DNA from: Garra rufa
Lineage: Eukaryota; Chordata; Actinopteri; Cypriniformes; Cyprinidae
DNA: 64,000 bases
Assembly (NCBI RefSeq): GCF_049309525.1
Contig: NC_133368.1
Location: 21,276,318-21,340,317, forward strand
Reading direction: 5' to 3'
In this document: positions 22,331 to 33,651 of the stretch, piece after piece
How positions within the stretch are numbered: position 1 is the stretch's first letter
Layout: every line of letters begins with the position of its first letter
Program-made: the position numbers and the translations under genes
The notes under the pieces: generated by a model
Databases searched by the model: none
Seen by the model: the letters and a program-made list of their open reading frames with translations, nothing else
What the model was told of the DNA's origin: nothing

Positions 22331-23048
22331 CACTACCAGTCAAAAGTTTGTTTTGAATGTTTTTAAGAATTCTCTCCTGCTTACCAAGTCGCTTTTATTT
22401 GATCCTAAATACAGTAAAAGCAGTAATATTGTGATTTTTTTTTTTTACAATTTAAAATAACTGCTTTGTATTTTAATATATTTTTTTTAATGTAATTTAT
22501 TCCTTTGATCAAAGCCAAATTTGTAGCATCATTACTCAAACTTAACAGTTGAGTAAATTTTTTCTTAATTCTTTTATGAATAGAAAGATTCAAAGATCAG
22601 CATTTATCTGAAATAAAAAAGCTTTTGTAACATTAACCACTTTATCCACTATGATAAAGACATTTATAATGTTACAAAAGATTTCTATTTCAGATAAATG
22701 TTGTTTTTCTAAACATTCTGTTCATCAAAGAAACCTGAAAAAATGTACTCGGTAGCTTTTAACATAATACATGTTTTTTTTGAGCAGCAAATCAGAATAT
22801 TAGAATGATTTCTGAAGGATCATGTGACTGGAGGAATGATGCTAAAAATTCAGCTTTGAAATCAGAGGAATAAATTACATTTTAAAATATATTCAAATAA
22901 AAAACAATTATTTTAAATAGTAAAAATATTTTTACATTTTACGGTTTTGCTGTATTTTGGATCAAATAAATGCAGGGTTGGTGAGCAAAGGAGAATTCTT
23001 TAAAAAACATTAAAAATCTTACTGTTCAAAAACTTTTGACTGGTAGTG
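22331..23048. mobile_element. Tc1/mariner-type MITE, CACTACC family, complete copy
   Basis: Flanked by TA (22329-22330 and 23049-23050). Inverted ends CACTACCAGTCAAAAGTTTG and ...AAACTTTTGACTGGTAGTG. The interior folds: TTTGTAACATTA (22624-22635) against its complement TAATGTTACAAA (22667-22678). Length 718 bp, non-coding. This is the cleanest long copy in the window and the reference for the split copy at 535-7314. Confidence 0.93.
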
Positions 23049-24297
23049 TATATCACGTGCGAACTCAGGAACCCGATCAGCAAATTAATTCTATTCAGCC
23101 AGTGCTTCTCTATGAACTAATTGGTCCGATTAACAAATCAGACTGATTTATTCATGAATCAGAGTTCAGCACGCTAACTCACAGTTTACTTGAGGGAAAG
23201 TTTATTGGATGTATAATAATTTCTTAGACAAAGTCATATGGACTACTTTTATAATGCTTTATTGTGTTTTTTTCTAGCTTTACAGATATTGCTTTGAATT
23301 GTTTTATGGAAAAGAGGTGCGTGCCGATTCTTCAGAAAGTGCCTTTTTAGTTTCACCGAAATAAGAGCATACAGGTTTTGAATGACATTAGGATACGTAA
23401 ATAATGACAGAATTTTCATTTTCATGGAATTAGCACAAAGAAAATGGAGAAACATGCCCCTCAGGCCACTTGTGTCTGTCTAACCTTGTTCATCTCTTCT
23501 GCATTTGCGTCCCTGTAGACACATCTTCATGGGGTAGTTAAAAGCCTGGGCTTAATTTAACCGCCAGTTTAAGTTCCCTTCGTGTCGGATAGGCTCTGCT
23601 CTCAACGCTTCACAAGGCCTCCACTTAGTCAAAACAACTGTTAATTGACAGGCAGAACGACCCTGAACAGCCCTTGAATAAAACATGAGAGAGGTTGGAA
23701 GTTACGCATGATCAAGTGGGAATTTAGAGGAAAGAGAAATCTGTAGACTCATAGCTCTCCATCTGCTTACAGTTCATATTTTAGGCTTCTTGCTGCTGAT
23801 CACAGACTTTAATTTGTCTACCCTAAACGGGTTTAACAATCAGTCTAATCAGCCACCAGGCTTCGGTCCAGTGGAGACCTAGAGGAAAGACTGCATTGTG
23901 GTAATTCATAATCTTTTGTGCGCACAGCGTGTCATGGAAAGATTGAAAGCAGAGAACAAAATGAAATTATTGACTGCTTTTCATTGCCTTGGCTCCCTCC
24001 TGGGATTCTGCTTTTTAGCCTGAGAACAGCAGAGGAAAATCATGGCTTGTGCTCGGGATGCCAGCCTACAACAACACTTGACAGTCAGACAAACTCCAGA
24101 GACATCTACTGCGTCTGTGTTCATAAGATCCATTCCAAGGCTTAGTGAGCTGCCTACCTAGACAGCATTTTAAGACGTCGTTGGCTTCCTGCTCTATGTT
24201 GAGGCCATTTTAAACAATAGGCAACAGTAATATACCTTGTTGCAGTAAATTTGTTTTCCAAGATTGTATGTGCTGTGTATTTTTATGCTTATTGAAT
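23049..24297. other. Intronic DNA, no gene or repeat recognised
   Basis: Balanced composition with no repeat family I can name. Candidate single-copy sequence in the upstream intron. Confidence 0.5.
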
Positions 24298-24956
24298 TTT
24301 AGGAATGTAACGATATTATCAATATTGTGATATCTTGATATTATTGTAATTACATAACGATAGATCTTCCAGGCAAAAAATTATGTAAATGATGTTTAAA
24401 GTTGTGTTTTGGGCCATTATGCTTTGACACATCTGTCAAACAAACTAAAACAGAAATAAATCCGCTCTTCAAGCCTCACATCTTTGAGGTGATCAGCTTG
24501 TGATCTGGTGTTTTCCACGCCTCAGAACATCTCTGTTCACAGAATGCAGTGAATTTGTTTATTGCATTTGCTGAGTTTAGTGTGCTTTTGGGAACACAAC
24601 AGCCGCCAGTTATGCTTTGTTTTCGTGGCAGATGATTACAGCATTTTACTAGATTTATAGTGAGATGCATTTTTGTAAGCCTGTTTTCACTGAAGCTGGA
24701 ATTTTCCTTAAAAATAAAAGCTCTACTGCCTTTTCCATCAAAATAAAAGCTTAAAAGTGCAGTATGAATTACTGACAGCTAGCGGTTTAAATTGATAACG
24801 TTACTGCAGTCCAAATTCAAAATATCTCTTTCAAGTCCAGAAATTAGGAAAGAAGTATCGTAATTTCCCTGCTGTAGTGTAAAGCAAAATATATCTATGA
24901 AATATTAATTTTCATTTATTTTGCAGTGCAATTATAATAGATGTTACGATAGATGG

Positions 24957-25592
24957 TAGGGGTGTGACGAGACACTTATCTCACGAGACGAGACACGAGA
25001 TTTTTAAACTTTTTAAAAGAAATCCTCAGTGATGAAATGTATAGGGGAAAATTTTACTTTATTCAACAAAAATGTAGGTGCATTTTGATATGAACTTGTA
25101 CTTTATGAAATTAAACTTCTATTTTAATGAATTATATTATATTATATAAACATGTACATTAATGCTGCATGATTCTGGATAAATTGAAAAACTATTTTCT
25201 TTTATAAACTGGAGATCTCCATTCTGAAGAAAAAAAGGAATAGAAATCTAAACTAAATTACGTAATTTACTAGTGGTTCTGACAGAATGTTCATTGCTTA
25301 AGTCTATATTTGAACAAAATTTTAAAAAAATGAAGGAGCCAGTGTCTCAATTAATAAAGGCTTGTTTTACTATTGGAATCTCTTGAATGTTTAATTCAAT
25401 GACAAATACTTTTTTAAAACGTGCAGTTTAATAGAGATCGTGATATTTTAAGGAGTAGTCATGCAGCTCTAATGTAAACACTGCAAAATATTTTGCCATG
25501 ATATTGTCACGTTCTCGCAAGACCAGTCAGATCTCGCGGGACACATCGGAATATCGCGAGATCTCGTGCCACGAGATATCGTCACACCCCTA
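24957..25592. mobile_element. hAT MITE with TAGGGGTGTGACGAGAC ends, nested
   Basis: Perfect 8-bp duplication ATAGATGG (24949-24956 and 25593-25600). Ends TAGGGGTGTGACGAGACAC and, inward from the right, TAGGGGTGTGACGATATCTC. Alternating ACGAGA and ATCTCG motifs at the ends resemble multiple transposase sites. 636 bp, non-coding, younger than its host. Confidence 0.95.
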
Positions 25593-25755
25593 ATAGATGG
25601 CTATTCCTGTTATTGTTATATTCTAATTCCCAGTGTGCCTGTAAATTAGACTGAGACAGTATATCACAAATAAAAAGAGGGTTGAGTCCCCTTTAAAGAT
25701 CAGGTATACAAGTCAATTCACAGACTTTTTCTGACTTTTTTCTTACTTAAAAACT

Positions 25756-25779
25756 TTTTTTTTTTTTTTTTTTTTTTGC
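25756..25779. repeat. Poly(T) tract
   Basis: About 24 T residues within the right half of the older hAT element. Confidence 0.85.
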
Positions 25780-26356
25780 TTGGAGCTCTTATTTTGAACT
25801 CTCAAGTGCATTAGATTAGAATTATATAACCTTAAAATGTAAGTTGTTTTTTGTTTTTTCCCCAGTTCTTCATATCTATCTTTTTTTGTTTTTAAAATCA
25901 CAATAAATATATTGTGGACCCCACATTGCAATGATATCGGATTGTGAGATTTTGATGTCTTACATTTATATTATTACATCTCTGTTCGATTAAGCATAGC
26001 AACATGGTATAGTCAAGCTCATTTGGAAAAGAATACTTCCCTATGTGTTTCATTCTAAAAACTGAGATGCTGCCCATGTGAAGCATTTCTAGTTTGTAAA
26101 TTTAAAATGTTCCGTTACAGTTAGGATGCCTTATTGGCTGTTCATACAGGATTAGTTCATGTCTCTTCGCAGTTTTGTCATTTCGCTGTTTCAATGTATT
26201 GTGGCATGATTTCATCAAGTAAGATACCATGTCGTTTAAAAAAGAATGCAGTTTCTGAAGCATATTGCAATATACAATATATAGGAAAAATTTGAGTGTA
26301 CACCCTAAACCCTAAGTGTTCTAAATATAGCAGCAACTCATCCAACAGATTTTTAA

Positions 26357-26715
26357 ACGGATAGTTCACCCAAAAATAAATTCTGTCTTTAATTACTTAC
26401 TCTCATGTTGTTCCAAAGACGTAAGACCTTTGTTCAACTTGAACACAAACTAAGATACTTTTGATGAAATCCGAGAGCTTTCTGACCCTGCATAGACAGC
26501 AACGCAGCTGACACGTGTGAAGAACCATGGAAGAAATTGTGTGCAAAGAAAAATAACGACTTTATTCAACAAAGTATTTGCGTAGCTTCATAAAATTACC
26601 ACTCATGTCACATGGACTATTTTAATGATGTCCTTACTATCTTTCTGGGCCTTGAATGTGGTAGTTGCGTTGCTGTCTATACAGGGTCAGAAAGCTCAGA
26701 TTTCATCAGAAAAAT
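26357..26715. mobile_element. TTAA-class MITE of the AGGGTTAGTTCACCC group, right end lost
   Basis: TTAA (26353-26356) precedes ACGGATAGTTCACCCAAAAA. The interior has AGCTTTCTGACCCTGCATAG and the complementary TATACAGGGTCAGAAAGCT near the right side. The outer right terminal repeat is missing, so the right limit is approximate. Confidence 0.75.
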
Positions 26716-27491
26716 TTAAACCGAAGTATACTACTATTGGAAGCAACATCCTACATAGGCTGTAGACGTCAACCACTAGCGTTTAGAGCAGAACTATAAT
26801 TTCACTTGTGTGCTTTTCACGCACCTTATCAGCCTTGTCTCAAGTGTTCTGCTTTTGGAGGAAGTATTCCTCCAAAGTGGTAATGTTTGAAGACATGTCT
26901 AAATGTGGAGTGGCTCGGAGCTGAATCTCAGCCAGCCGTTTAATGGAAGCAAGGGAGCGAGAGAGCTCAGAGAGGACGCCTAGAGCCACAGCTGAGACAA
27001 AGACACGCTTAGAGACGCAGACACACACTGTGTCCATTCATCTTTCCCCAGTGGGCAAAAAAAAGAAAAACACACATGCACAGAGTGAAGATGCATCGAC
27101 AGGGTGCTGCTGGCCAGTGACCTGAAAGGGGAATGACAACGCAGCAGACGCGGTCACGGTCACAGCGGGGGCTTCTGGGTAACAGGACATCTCTGCTGCG
27201 ACGCTTCATCTCTCACTTCAAAGGCCTTTGTGCGTCCCCGTGTTATCCTACCCTGTTAAAACGCATTGTGCGTTATCAGACCAAACAGCTTGTTTGGCTT
27301 TCATGTTGCTACATTTTGCATCGAACAATGGAGTTGTTTCTGGACAGGGTTTTTAAAAGGTTTTACAATGAAGATGTCATAAAGCCAGGCACTGTAGATG
27401 AACCAATCACCAGGGCTCTATAATGCAGATATCCCTGATACTTTTTGATATTCATGGGCAAGGCTAACTTCCTGTCATTTTTGTGTTCTAG
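26716..27491. other. Intron sequence just upstream of the first man1a2 exon
   Basis: Ends in a pyrimidine-containing acceptor, TTTTTGTGTTCTAG, at 27478-27491. A 96-codon frame at 27133-27423 ends in its own stop before the acceptor and matches nothing known to me. I looked for an upstream exon coding for the stem region that precedes MMKHAW in the family and did not see one. Confidence 0.6.
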
Positions 27492-27588
27492 ATGATGAAA
27501 CATGCGTGGGACAGCTACAGGCAATACGGCTGGGGCCACAACGAGCTCAAACCCATCGCCAAGAAAGGACATTCCACCAATATCTTCG
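27492..27588 (+). CDS. man1a2: man1a2 exon: start of GH47 alpha-1,2-mannosidase catalytic domain
   Basis: 97-nt internal exon between an AG acceptor (27490-27491) and a perfect G|GTAAGT donor. It encodes 32 residues, beginning MMKHAWDSYRQYGWG and ending GHSTNIF, plus the first base of a Gly codon completed by the exon at 58623. Class I alpha-mannosidases of family GH47 are Golgi type II membrane enzymes that trim Man8-9 N-glycans to Man5. This segment opens the catalytic (alpha/alpha)7 barrel. The GWGHNELKPIAKKGHS wording fits mannosidase IB (man1a2) better than the man1a1 or man1c1 paralogues as I recall them. The upstream phase is 0. Catalytic acids are not in this exon. Confidence 0.92.
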
Positions 27589-28202
27589 GTAAGTAAGGAG
27601 CGCACATGCATGTTGGAGTCTCATTTAAATGTAAATGACTGCTCTTGTGGGAAGATTCGGTTCAGGGTGGTAAGGACAAACACGCACAATCACATCTACA
27701 TCCACTTTTGTGTGCCTTCTACGACTCGCTCGCTCGAACGATAAAACATGCTTGTGCAGTTCACAGTCCCTAATCATTTTTCTGTTTGTGTGTTTGTGTT
27801 GTTTATCGCTGGCTCTCAGCTGCAAAGCTAAAGAAGATTCGACTACTGGGACTGAATCTGATCTGTGTGTACATGCAAGTGTGCCTGAACAAAGAAATCA
27901 CAAATGATCTTGTTTGCGTCTTACTCTGCTGCTGATGTAACTAAGGCTGTGGTTGAAAAAGAATAGTAAAAGGTTTTTGAGGAAAACATTCCAGGGTATT
28001 TCATCATATAGCGGACTTCAACGGGGATCAATGGGTTGAAGGTCCAAATTGCAGCTTCAGTGCAGCTTTAAAGGCCTCTACACGATCCCAGCTGAGGATT
28101 AAGGTTCTTATGTAGTGAAACGATCGTTTTTTAAAAAAATAAAAATGTATATACTTCTTAACCACAAATGCTTGATTTGCACTAGCTCGACTTCACGCAT
28201 TA

Positions 28203-28905
28203 GGCCGTGTTCACACTTGACGTCTTTTTTGAAAAGAAAAGTTGACAGGCGCGCGTTTTTAGTTACTAAAACATCTGGACGTTTTACAGCAGAGGGCGTC
28301 TTTTTGTTGCTATAACAACGGCTGCAACAGTAGCCTATGTGTGGAGCAGAAATGTAGATAAAAGAGGAAGCTGTCTCTTTTCTTTTTTGACATTTTTGCC
28401 TTTTATTTGATAGGACAGTATTTAGACAGGAAGCGAAGTGGGATGGAGAGGGGGAACGGGATCGGGAAAGGTCTGAAAGCCGGGACTCGAAAAAAGGGAC
28501 GCCCAAAGCGCAACGGCGCTACTGTACATGTCGATGTGCGGCTTAAGAAGCTAGCAATGCTGCACGTCGGTTTTTGAAGTTAACGGGGAGGCGAATCCGG
28601 TTCACAACAATAAAATAAAAGTCTATATAATGGCACCTTTCCCATTTTTTCTTGTTGTTATGGAAACAACAGGTCTAGCTACTCGCTTGTCATTGGTCAG
28701 CTCTCAAAAAAGCACTTGAAGTAGGGCGTTTTCTTCAGAAAAGTTAAACTTTTTTCAACTTGAAAAGACGCTCTGAGCTGCAGAAAAAGACGCCGGCGGT
28801 GGCGTTTAAAAAAAGCGCTCAGGGCTTTTTTGAAAAGACGGTTTACTCCATAGGGTTATAATTTAAAACAGACGCTGGCAGTTAAAAAAAAGTGTGAACA
28901 CGGCC
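28203..28905. mobile_element. PIF/Harbinger-like MITE (GGCCGTGTTCACAC ends), nested
   Basis: 3-bp duplication TTA (28200-28202 and 28906-28908), with inverted ends GGCCGTGTTCACACTTGACG and ...AAGTGTGAACACGGCC. Related uninterrupted copies of the host MITE read CGCATTACATAA-type sequence across the site. TTA duplications are typical of PIF/Harbinger. 703 bp; an older SINE-like fragment sits within. Confidence 0.85.
28375..28546 (-). mobile_element. tRNA-derived SINE-like fragment
   Basis: The plus strand contains GATAGGACAGTATTTAGACAG, GAAGCGAAGTGGGA and GCCGGGACTCGAA. On the minus strand the last reads TTCGAGTCCCGGC, a good RNA polymerase III B-box, followed by the body of a SINE type I recall from cyprinid and other fish genomes. 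The tRNA-like head with the A-box is degenerate or missing near 28546. Not an active tRNA gene. Confidence 0.5.
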
Positions 28906-29133
28906 TTACATAGTCACGTTGGAAAAGTAATGCTTGACGTAGGTGGAAGTACCGGCCCAGTGTTTACAAAGCGACTGTGACAAGGAAAGTCAAACGGCCT
29001 TTTAAAAAAAAAAAAAAAAAGGACAAAACAACGACGTTGGGCGATTTTGAAGTTGGAGGAGAAAATGAGAACTTTTGGAGCTGAAGCACACAACTGAAGA
29101 ACTAACCACGCGTGACCTTTACATAATGCGCAT

Positions 29134-29240
<107 letters not shown>

Positions 29241-29437
29241 TTTGAGCCCATTTAAGCTACATTGAAACTGCAATTTGGACCTTCAACCCATTGGGTCCCA
29301 TTGAAGTCCACTATATGGAGAAAGATCGATTTTTCGATTGATTTCTTTTTGACTAAAGAAAGAACATCTTGGATGACATGAGGGTTAAATGAAATTATTA
29401 GGAAATTTTCATTCAGGAGTGAACTAATGCTTTAAAG

Positions 29438-29577
29438 CAGGGGTCCCCAAACTTTTTTCTGAGCGGGCCACGTAATTTTCTTTTCTTTAATGGGGGGCTC
29501 TGGCATTGTTCAGAGGGCCGGTCCAAATGTGGGGGCGGGCCGCATTCGGCCCCCGGGCCTTAGTTTGGGGACCCCTG
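29438..29577. mobile_element. 140-bp hAT MITE with CAGGGGTCCCCAAACT ends
   Basis: Perfect 8-bp duplication CTTTAAAG (29430-29437 and 29578-29585). Ends CAGGGGTCCCCAAACTTTT and ...TAGTTTGGGGACCCCTG, the typical termini of Charlie-like hAT MITEs across vertebrates. The interior is GC-rich (GGGCCGGTCC, GGGCGGGCCGC). It inserted exactly over the right TTAA boundary of the preceding fold-back MITE. Confidence 0.95.
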
Positions 29578-29585
29578 CTTTAAAG

Positions 29586-29975
29586 TAATATTTGACCCAA
29601 AAGTGGAAATTTGATAAGAATTTACTCACCCTCAAGCTCTCTGAGATACAGAAGAGTTTTTTGCTTCGTTGGAATAGATTTGGAAAAGTTTAGCATTACA
29701 TCACTTGCTCACAATTGGATTCTCTGCAGTGAATGGGTGCCATCAGAGTCCAAACCGCTTATTAAAACATGACAATAATCCACACAAATCCAGTCCATCA
29801 GTTAACATCTTGTCAAGCAAAAAACTGCCTGTTTGTAATAAAATCATCATTAAGATGTTCTAAACTTTATGATTCCTCTGTCCATAATATTACTTTCTCC
29901 AGTAAAAAAGTTGTGGCTTTTGACATTAGAGGACAACAAGGGATGGACTCTTTGATTAGAGTAGGCTATATTCTG
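29586..29975. mobile_element. Fragment of another dispersed fish MITE
   Basis: Phrases such as AATTTACTCACCCTCAAGC, TAGCATTACATCACTTGCTC, CTGCAGTGAATGGGTGCC and AACATCTTGTCAAGC belong to a fold-back repeat I recognise from cyprinid genomes. Only one arm is present; the termini are lost. Confidence 0.6.
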
Positions 29976-30135
29976 GACTTAAGGGGGTTAAAAAATGGGA
30001 TTTTGAAATAAATTAATATACACCTACTTTTTAAATGAACCGATCACTTCTTGCGCCACAAGTCCCGTCCTTCATTATTTCTGTCTGAATATTCTCAATC
30101 TTTTCACTCAAATCTTATTACATTACTGAACTTAA

Positions 30136-30500
30136 AGGGTTACTTCATCCAAAAATGAAAATTCTGTCATTAATTACTCACCCCCATGTCATTCAAAACA
30201 CGTAAGACCTTTGTTCATCTTCGAACACTAATCAAGATATTTTTGATGAAATCAGAGAGCTTTCTGACCCTGCATTGCCAGCAACGCAACTGACACGTTC
30301 AAGGCCCAGAAAGATAGTAAGGACATCTGTAAAATTGTCCATGTGACATTAGTGCTTCAACCGTAATTTTATGAAGCTACGACAGTACTTTTAGCTCAGA
30401 GAGAAAACAAAAATAACTTTATTCAACAATTTCTTCTCTTCCCTGTCTATCTTCGACGCACATTCACAACAGCACCAGACTATCCCAATGAGCTATCCCT
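30136..30500. mobile_element. TTAA-flanked MITE of the AGGGTTAGTTCACCC group
   Basis: TTAA at 30132-30135 and 30501-30504. The left end is AGGGTTACTTCATCCAAAAA. The interior GAGAGCTTTCTGACCCTGCA and AGCAACGCAACTGACACG match the 26357 copy. The right arm diverges but closes with ATCCCT before TTAA. Confidence 0.85.
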
Positions 30501-30504
30501 TTAA

Positions 30505-31103
30505 ATGTGTAGTGAATGCAGTTTCATTTTGTCTTTAAATATTTAGCTTTGCAAATCGACCTCAAGCAGTTTACCTCTTAAACTTGCCAAGATTTAGGAT
30601 GAGGTTTTATTTGTTCTTTCTTTGCGATACCATTGAGACCCATATGATGCAGTTCTGTGGTTTATACAAAATAAAAGATATCTTTTGAAGAAGAAGAAAG
30701 ATATGAGAAGGAGAGAGAGTGTCGAAGAACAAGGGAGATGTGAGAGACTCAACGCCTCATGCTGCAGTGCGGTGTGTCGAAGTGTCTTTCACACTTCACT
30801 TTCATATTTAATAAGCCTCTCTCTGTTTCTACCTAACACATGGAATGAACTCCACATACGTGTTTCGATCACTCTGTGTGAATGTACTTGGGCTGGTGAA
30901 ACACACTTTTGGATGACTTTGCTCTTCTTTTCTAGAAGTTTCACTCTCAGATATCCTGAACACTGTCCATCTGAAGTTCTGTCTTCAAGTGAAGAGAAAA
31001 TATGCATCTCTATTCAAAAACACTGTCTACTGGTTGAGCCAGTCGTGCTGTGGCTGGGTGGTATTTTAACATTCAAAAAATTATGCTCTTGTCAACAAAA
31101 AAA
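30505..31103. other. Intronic DNA, no gene called
   Basis: A 156-codon frame (30685-31155) spans this stretch. It begins with purine-rich simple sequence (KKKKDMRRRES), has no recognisable domain, and runs into the adjacent inverted repeat, so I treat it as chance. Confidence 0.5.
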
Positions 31104-32385
31104 TCCATGTGCTCTGAAACGTTTTAATGGACATCAAAAACAAGAAGAACATTGAATCCTATTTAGTCTATTTAGTTGTACAATCCATCCTAACCCAACT
31201 CAAATGTTGTCAGATTAATATAATACATCAGCAAATATCATAGATGTAGGGTGGGGAGTATAAATTCAGTCAACAGAAAGTGACATTATGAAACTCTCAG
31301 CAGCATTGGCTCACTCATTAATAATGGCTCTATAAATAGTCACCAAAAAAAAAAAAAAAAAAAGCATTATGATTTTCCCACAAGCAACAATTGTAGTGAG
31401 AGGAAAGAGCTTTTGAATTAGGAAATGAAAGCTTTTTTTTTTTTAAGTAAATTATAATATACAGTACATTTAATGTGTACACAATGTAATTAATATTATA
31501 TTTTAATATAAAAAGGCTATATAAATAAGCTGCTTTTGTTGTTCAGGCTAGCCAAAAAGAAAAACAAGCTTTCATTTCCTAATTCAATAGCTCTTTCCTC
31601 TCACAACAAGTGTTGCTTGTGGGAATATCATATATTGTTTTTTTCTTTTTTGGCTAGCCTGAAATAGAAAAGCGGCCTAAACTATTTATAGAGCCATTAT
31701 TAATGAGTGAGCTGAAGCTGCTGACAGTTTCATAATGTCACTTTCTGTTGACTGAATTTATATTCCCCAACCTACATCTATGTTGTTTGCTGATGTATTT
31801 TAACAATCTGACAACATTACAGATGGGTTTGAATGGATTGTTCAACAACTACATTACCGGTCAAAAGTTTTTGAACACTAAGATTTTTAATGTTTTTTTA
31901 AAGAAGTCTCTTCTGCTCACAAACCTGCCTTTAATGCATCCAAAGTACAGTAAAAACAGTACATTTTTTAAATATTTTTACCATTTAAAATAACCGCCTT
32001 CTATTTGAAAACATTTTAAAATGTAATTTATTCCTGTGATTTTAAAGTTGAATTTTTAGCATTATTACGTCACATGATCCTTCAGAAATCATTATAATAT
32101 TCTGTTATCCTGTTCAAAACACATTTATTATTATTATTGTTGAAAACAGCTGAGTAGAATTTTTTTTCAGGTTTCTTTGAAGAATAGAAAGTTCAGAAGT
32201 ACAGCATAAATAACATAAAATATCTTACTGTCCAAAAACTACCTAGATTTTTTTTTTCTTAGATGTTTAGCCATAATATTTTTAGCAGCAGTGATTTTTA
32301 GAAACCGATGACGCAGCATACTAAAACACAGCCTTTCAACGCACTTGTTTTTGATGTCCATTAAAACATTTCAGAGCGCGGTAAA
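31104..32385. mobile_element. Large inverted-repeat element, interrupted by a MITE
   Basis: The left arm (31104-31430) and right arm (31575-31850, resuming near 32341-32385) are complementary. Matching phrases: ATTAATAATGGCTCTATAAA against TTTATAGAGCCATTATTAAT, and GTCAACAGAAAGTGACATTA with its complement. The outermost pair is AATGGACATCAAAAACAAG against CTTGTTTTTGATGTCCATT. The centre is T- and A-rich. Terminal repeats and target duplication were not identified, so the superfamily is unknown. Confidence 0.65.
31852..32248. mobile_element. CACTACC-family MITE nested in the inverted repeat
   Basis: Starts CATTACCGGTCAAAAGTTTT after TA (31850-31851). The interior matches the family (AGTACAGTAAAAACAGTA, CACATGATCCTTCAGAAATC). 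The right end is degenerate (TACTGTCCAAAAACTACC), so its limit is approximate. It separates the two parts of the host's right arm. Confidence 0.75.
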
Positions 32386-32884
32386 ACCCTCTGCGATGGG
32401 TTGCATTTCTACACTCGCCTTCAAAACACTGCTACTCCAACAAAGCAATGCTTTTGTAAAAAAATCCAGTGCCAGTAAATGTCACAACATTTACCGTAGG
32501 ACTGTGTTGTCTTCTGTGAGTGACGTTCCTATTATTATGCATAATCCGCAAGGCTTTTGAAAGGATTATGATAGTTTTCTGCGATAAAAGGTTATAGTTT
32601 TTATCCAGTTTGTTGAGCATCTGTCAGTTAATTTATTGCTAATATACTTATCTGACCTGTGCCTGGTGGACCAGACTAAAATCAGTTTTACTGTCTGTCT
32701 GTTTTCCTTTACAGGACAGTGACAGTGAGAACTGATATTTCTCAGGAAGCCTTGGTTACACGTTCAGCATTTAAAAAACATTATTTAGCATAATACTGCA
32801 GACAAAGCTATGAGTCAGTATACAAAATACACAATAGATGAAGTATAAATGGCAACATCCTTAACATTTGAAAAGGAAATCTGG

Positions 32885-33160
32885 ACTCGTTCATCCACAA
32901 ATGAATGCTTTTTTGCTCTTTCATGTTGTTCCAAACCCAAACTTTCTACTAATGAGTGCAAAAGAAGATATTTTGAAGAACTTTTTCTTTCCGTAAAGTG
33001 AGAAGTCTGTGGAATTCAAAACAACAACATTGGACCTCGTAGCATGAACCTTGTCATATGAGTTATATGAGAAAAAATCAATAATAAACTTCATGTTCCA
33101 CAGAGGAATGAATGTTGTGCTGGTTTGGAATGGCATAAGGGTGAGTAAATGATAAGTATT
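32885..33160. mobile_element. Degenerate fold-back MITE (TCATGTTGTTCCAAACC family)
   Basis: Left phrases TTTCATGTTGTTCCAAACC and AAAAGAAGATATTTTGAAGAA, and right phrases TGGTTTGGAATGGCATAAGG and GTGAGTAAATGAT, form the diverged arms of a well-known fish palindromic repeat. Another fragment is at 61898-62095. Confidence 0.65.
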
Positions 33161-33164
33161 CCTT

Positions 33165-33651
33165 TTGTGCCTAAACCTTGTTTAAGAATACTGATCAGCT
33201 GTGACTCCACACAAAGGCTTTGACCTCTTGACTGTACATCTGATGTCTTGGTCGAAAGGCCTCTGACCATTCCAGTGGTTCACTGTTGTGGTGGGACAGG
33301 GACTTGCCCATATCGATCTTTAAATCGACATCCATTGATTGTCTTTCTTTGTGTGTGTGTGTAAAAACATTTGACCCATAAAAGCATGATACTCTGCTGC
33401 TGGAAAGCACTGTCTGGACAGATTGCTGATGCTAAGCACTTTGATCTGTAAACAAATACCCTGTTTACGGGGAATATTCTCAGACCAGACCCCAGGGTCA
33501 GCTCGTGTAACCCAACTGCCAACGTTACGCATATGATCACATGATACTAAAATAACACACTGTTTGGTCACAAGCGTTTGTTGCTCTGTTTCTGATGTAT
33601 TATGATTGAATGCTTCATATGGAGTAGGCTGAGTGCTTATACACTGCTGTT
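33165..33651. other. Intronic DNA, no gene seen
   Basis: No recognised repeat; several overlapping minus-strand frames lack any domain. Confidence 0.45.

Larger units (their letters stand above)
24298..25984. mobile_element. hAT element related to the copy at 44600, interrupted
   Basis: The left end TAGGAATGTAACGATATTAT resembles the TAGGGATGTAAC end of the 44600-45700 element. The two share long internal stretches in opposite orientation, for example AGTGCAGTATGAATTA and TGATCAGCTTGTGAT. The right end (ATTATTACATCTCT, near 25984) is degenerate and no duplication is visible, so this is the older copy. A second hAT lies inside it. Confidence 0.65.

Noticed and set aside
27133..27423. 96-codon frame just upstream of the man1a2 exon
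   Set aside because: It ends at its own stop before the exon, has no matching donor leading into MMKHAW, and does not resemble the mannosidase stem region.
28480..28493. Possible tRNA gene from the B-box-like TTCGAGTCCCGGC
   Set aside because: No cloverleaf, A-box or acceptor stem around it; better explained as a degraded tRNA-derived SINE.
30685..31155. 156-codon plus-strand open frame
   Set aside because: No recognisable domain, begins in purine-rich simple sequence, continues into an inverted-repeat element, and has no splice or promoter context.
31331..31362. Poly(A) near 31350 as evidence for a retrogene or SINE
   Set aside because: It is part of the arm of an inverted-repeat element and is mirrored by T-rich sequence in the other arm.
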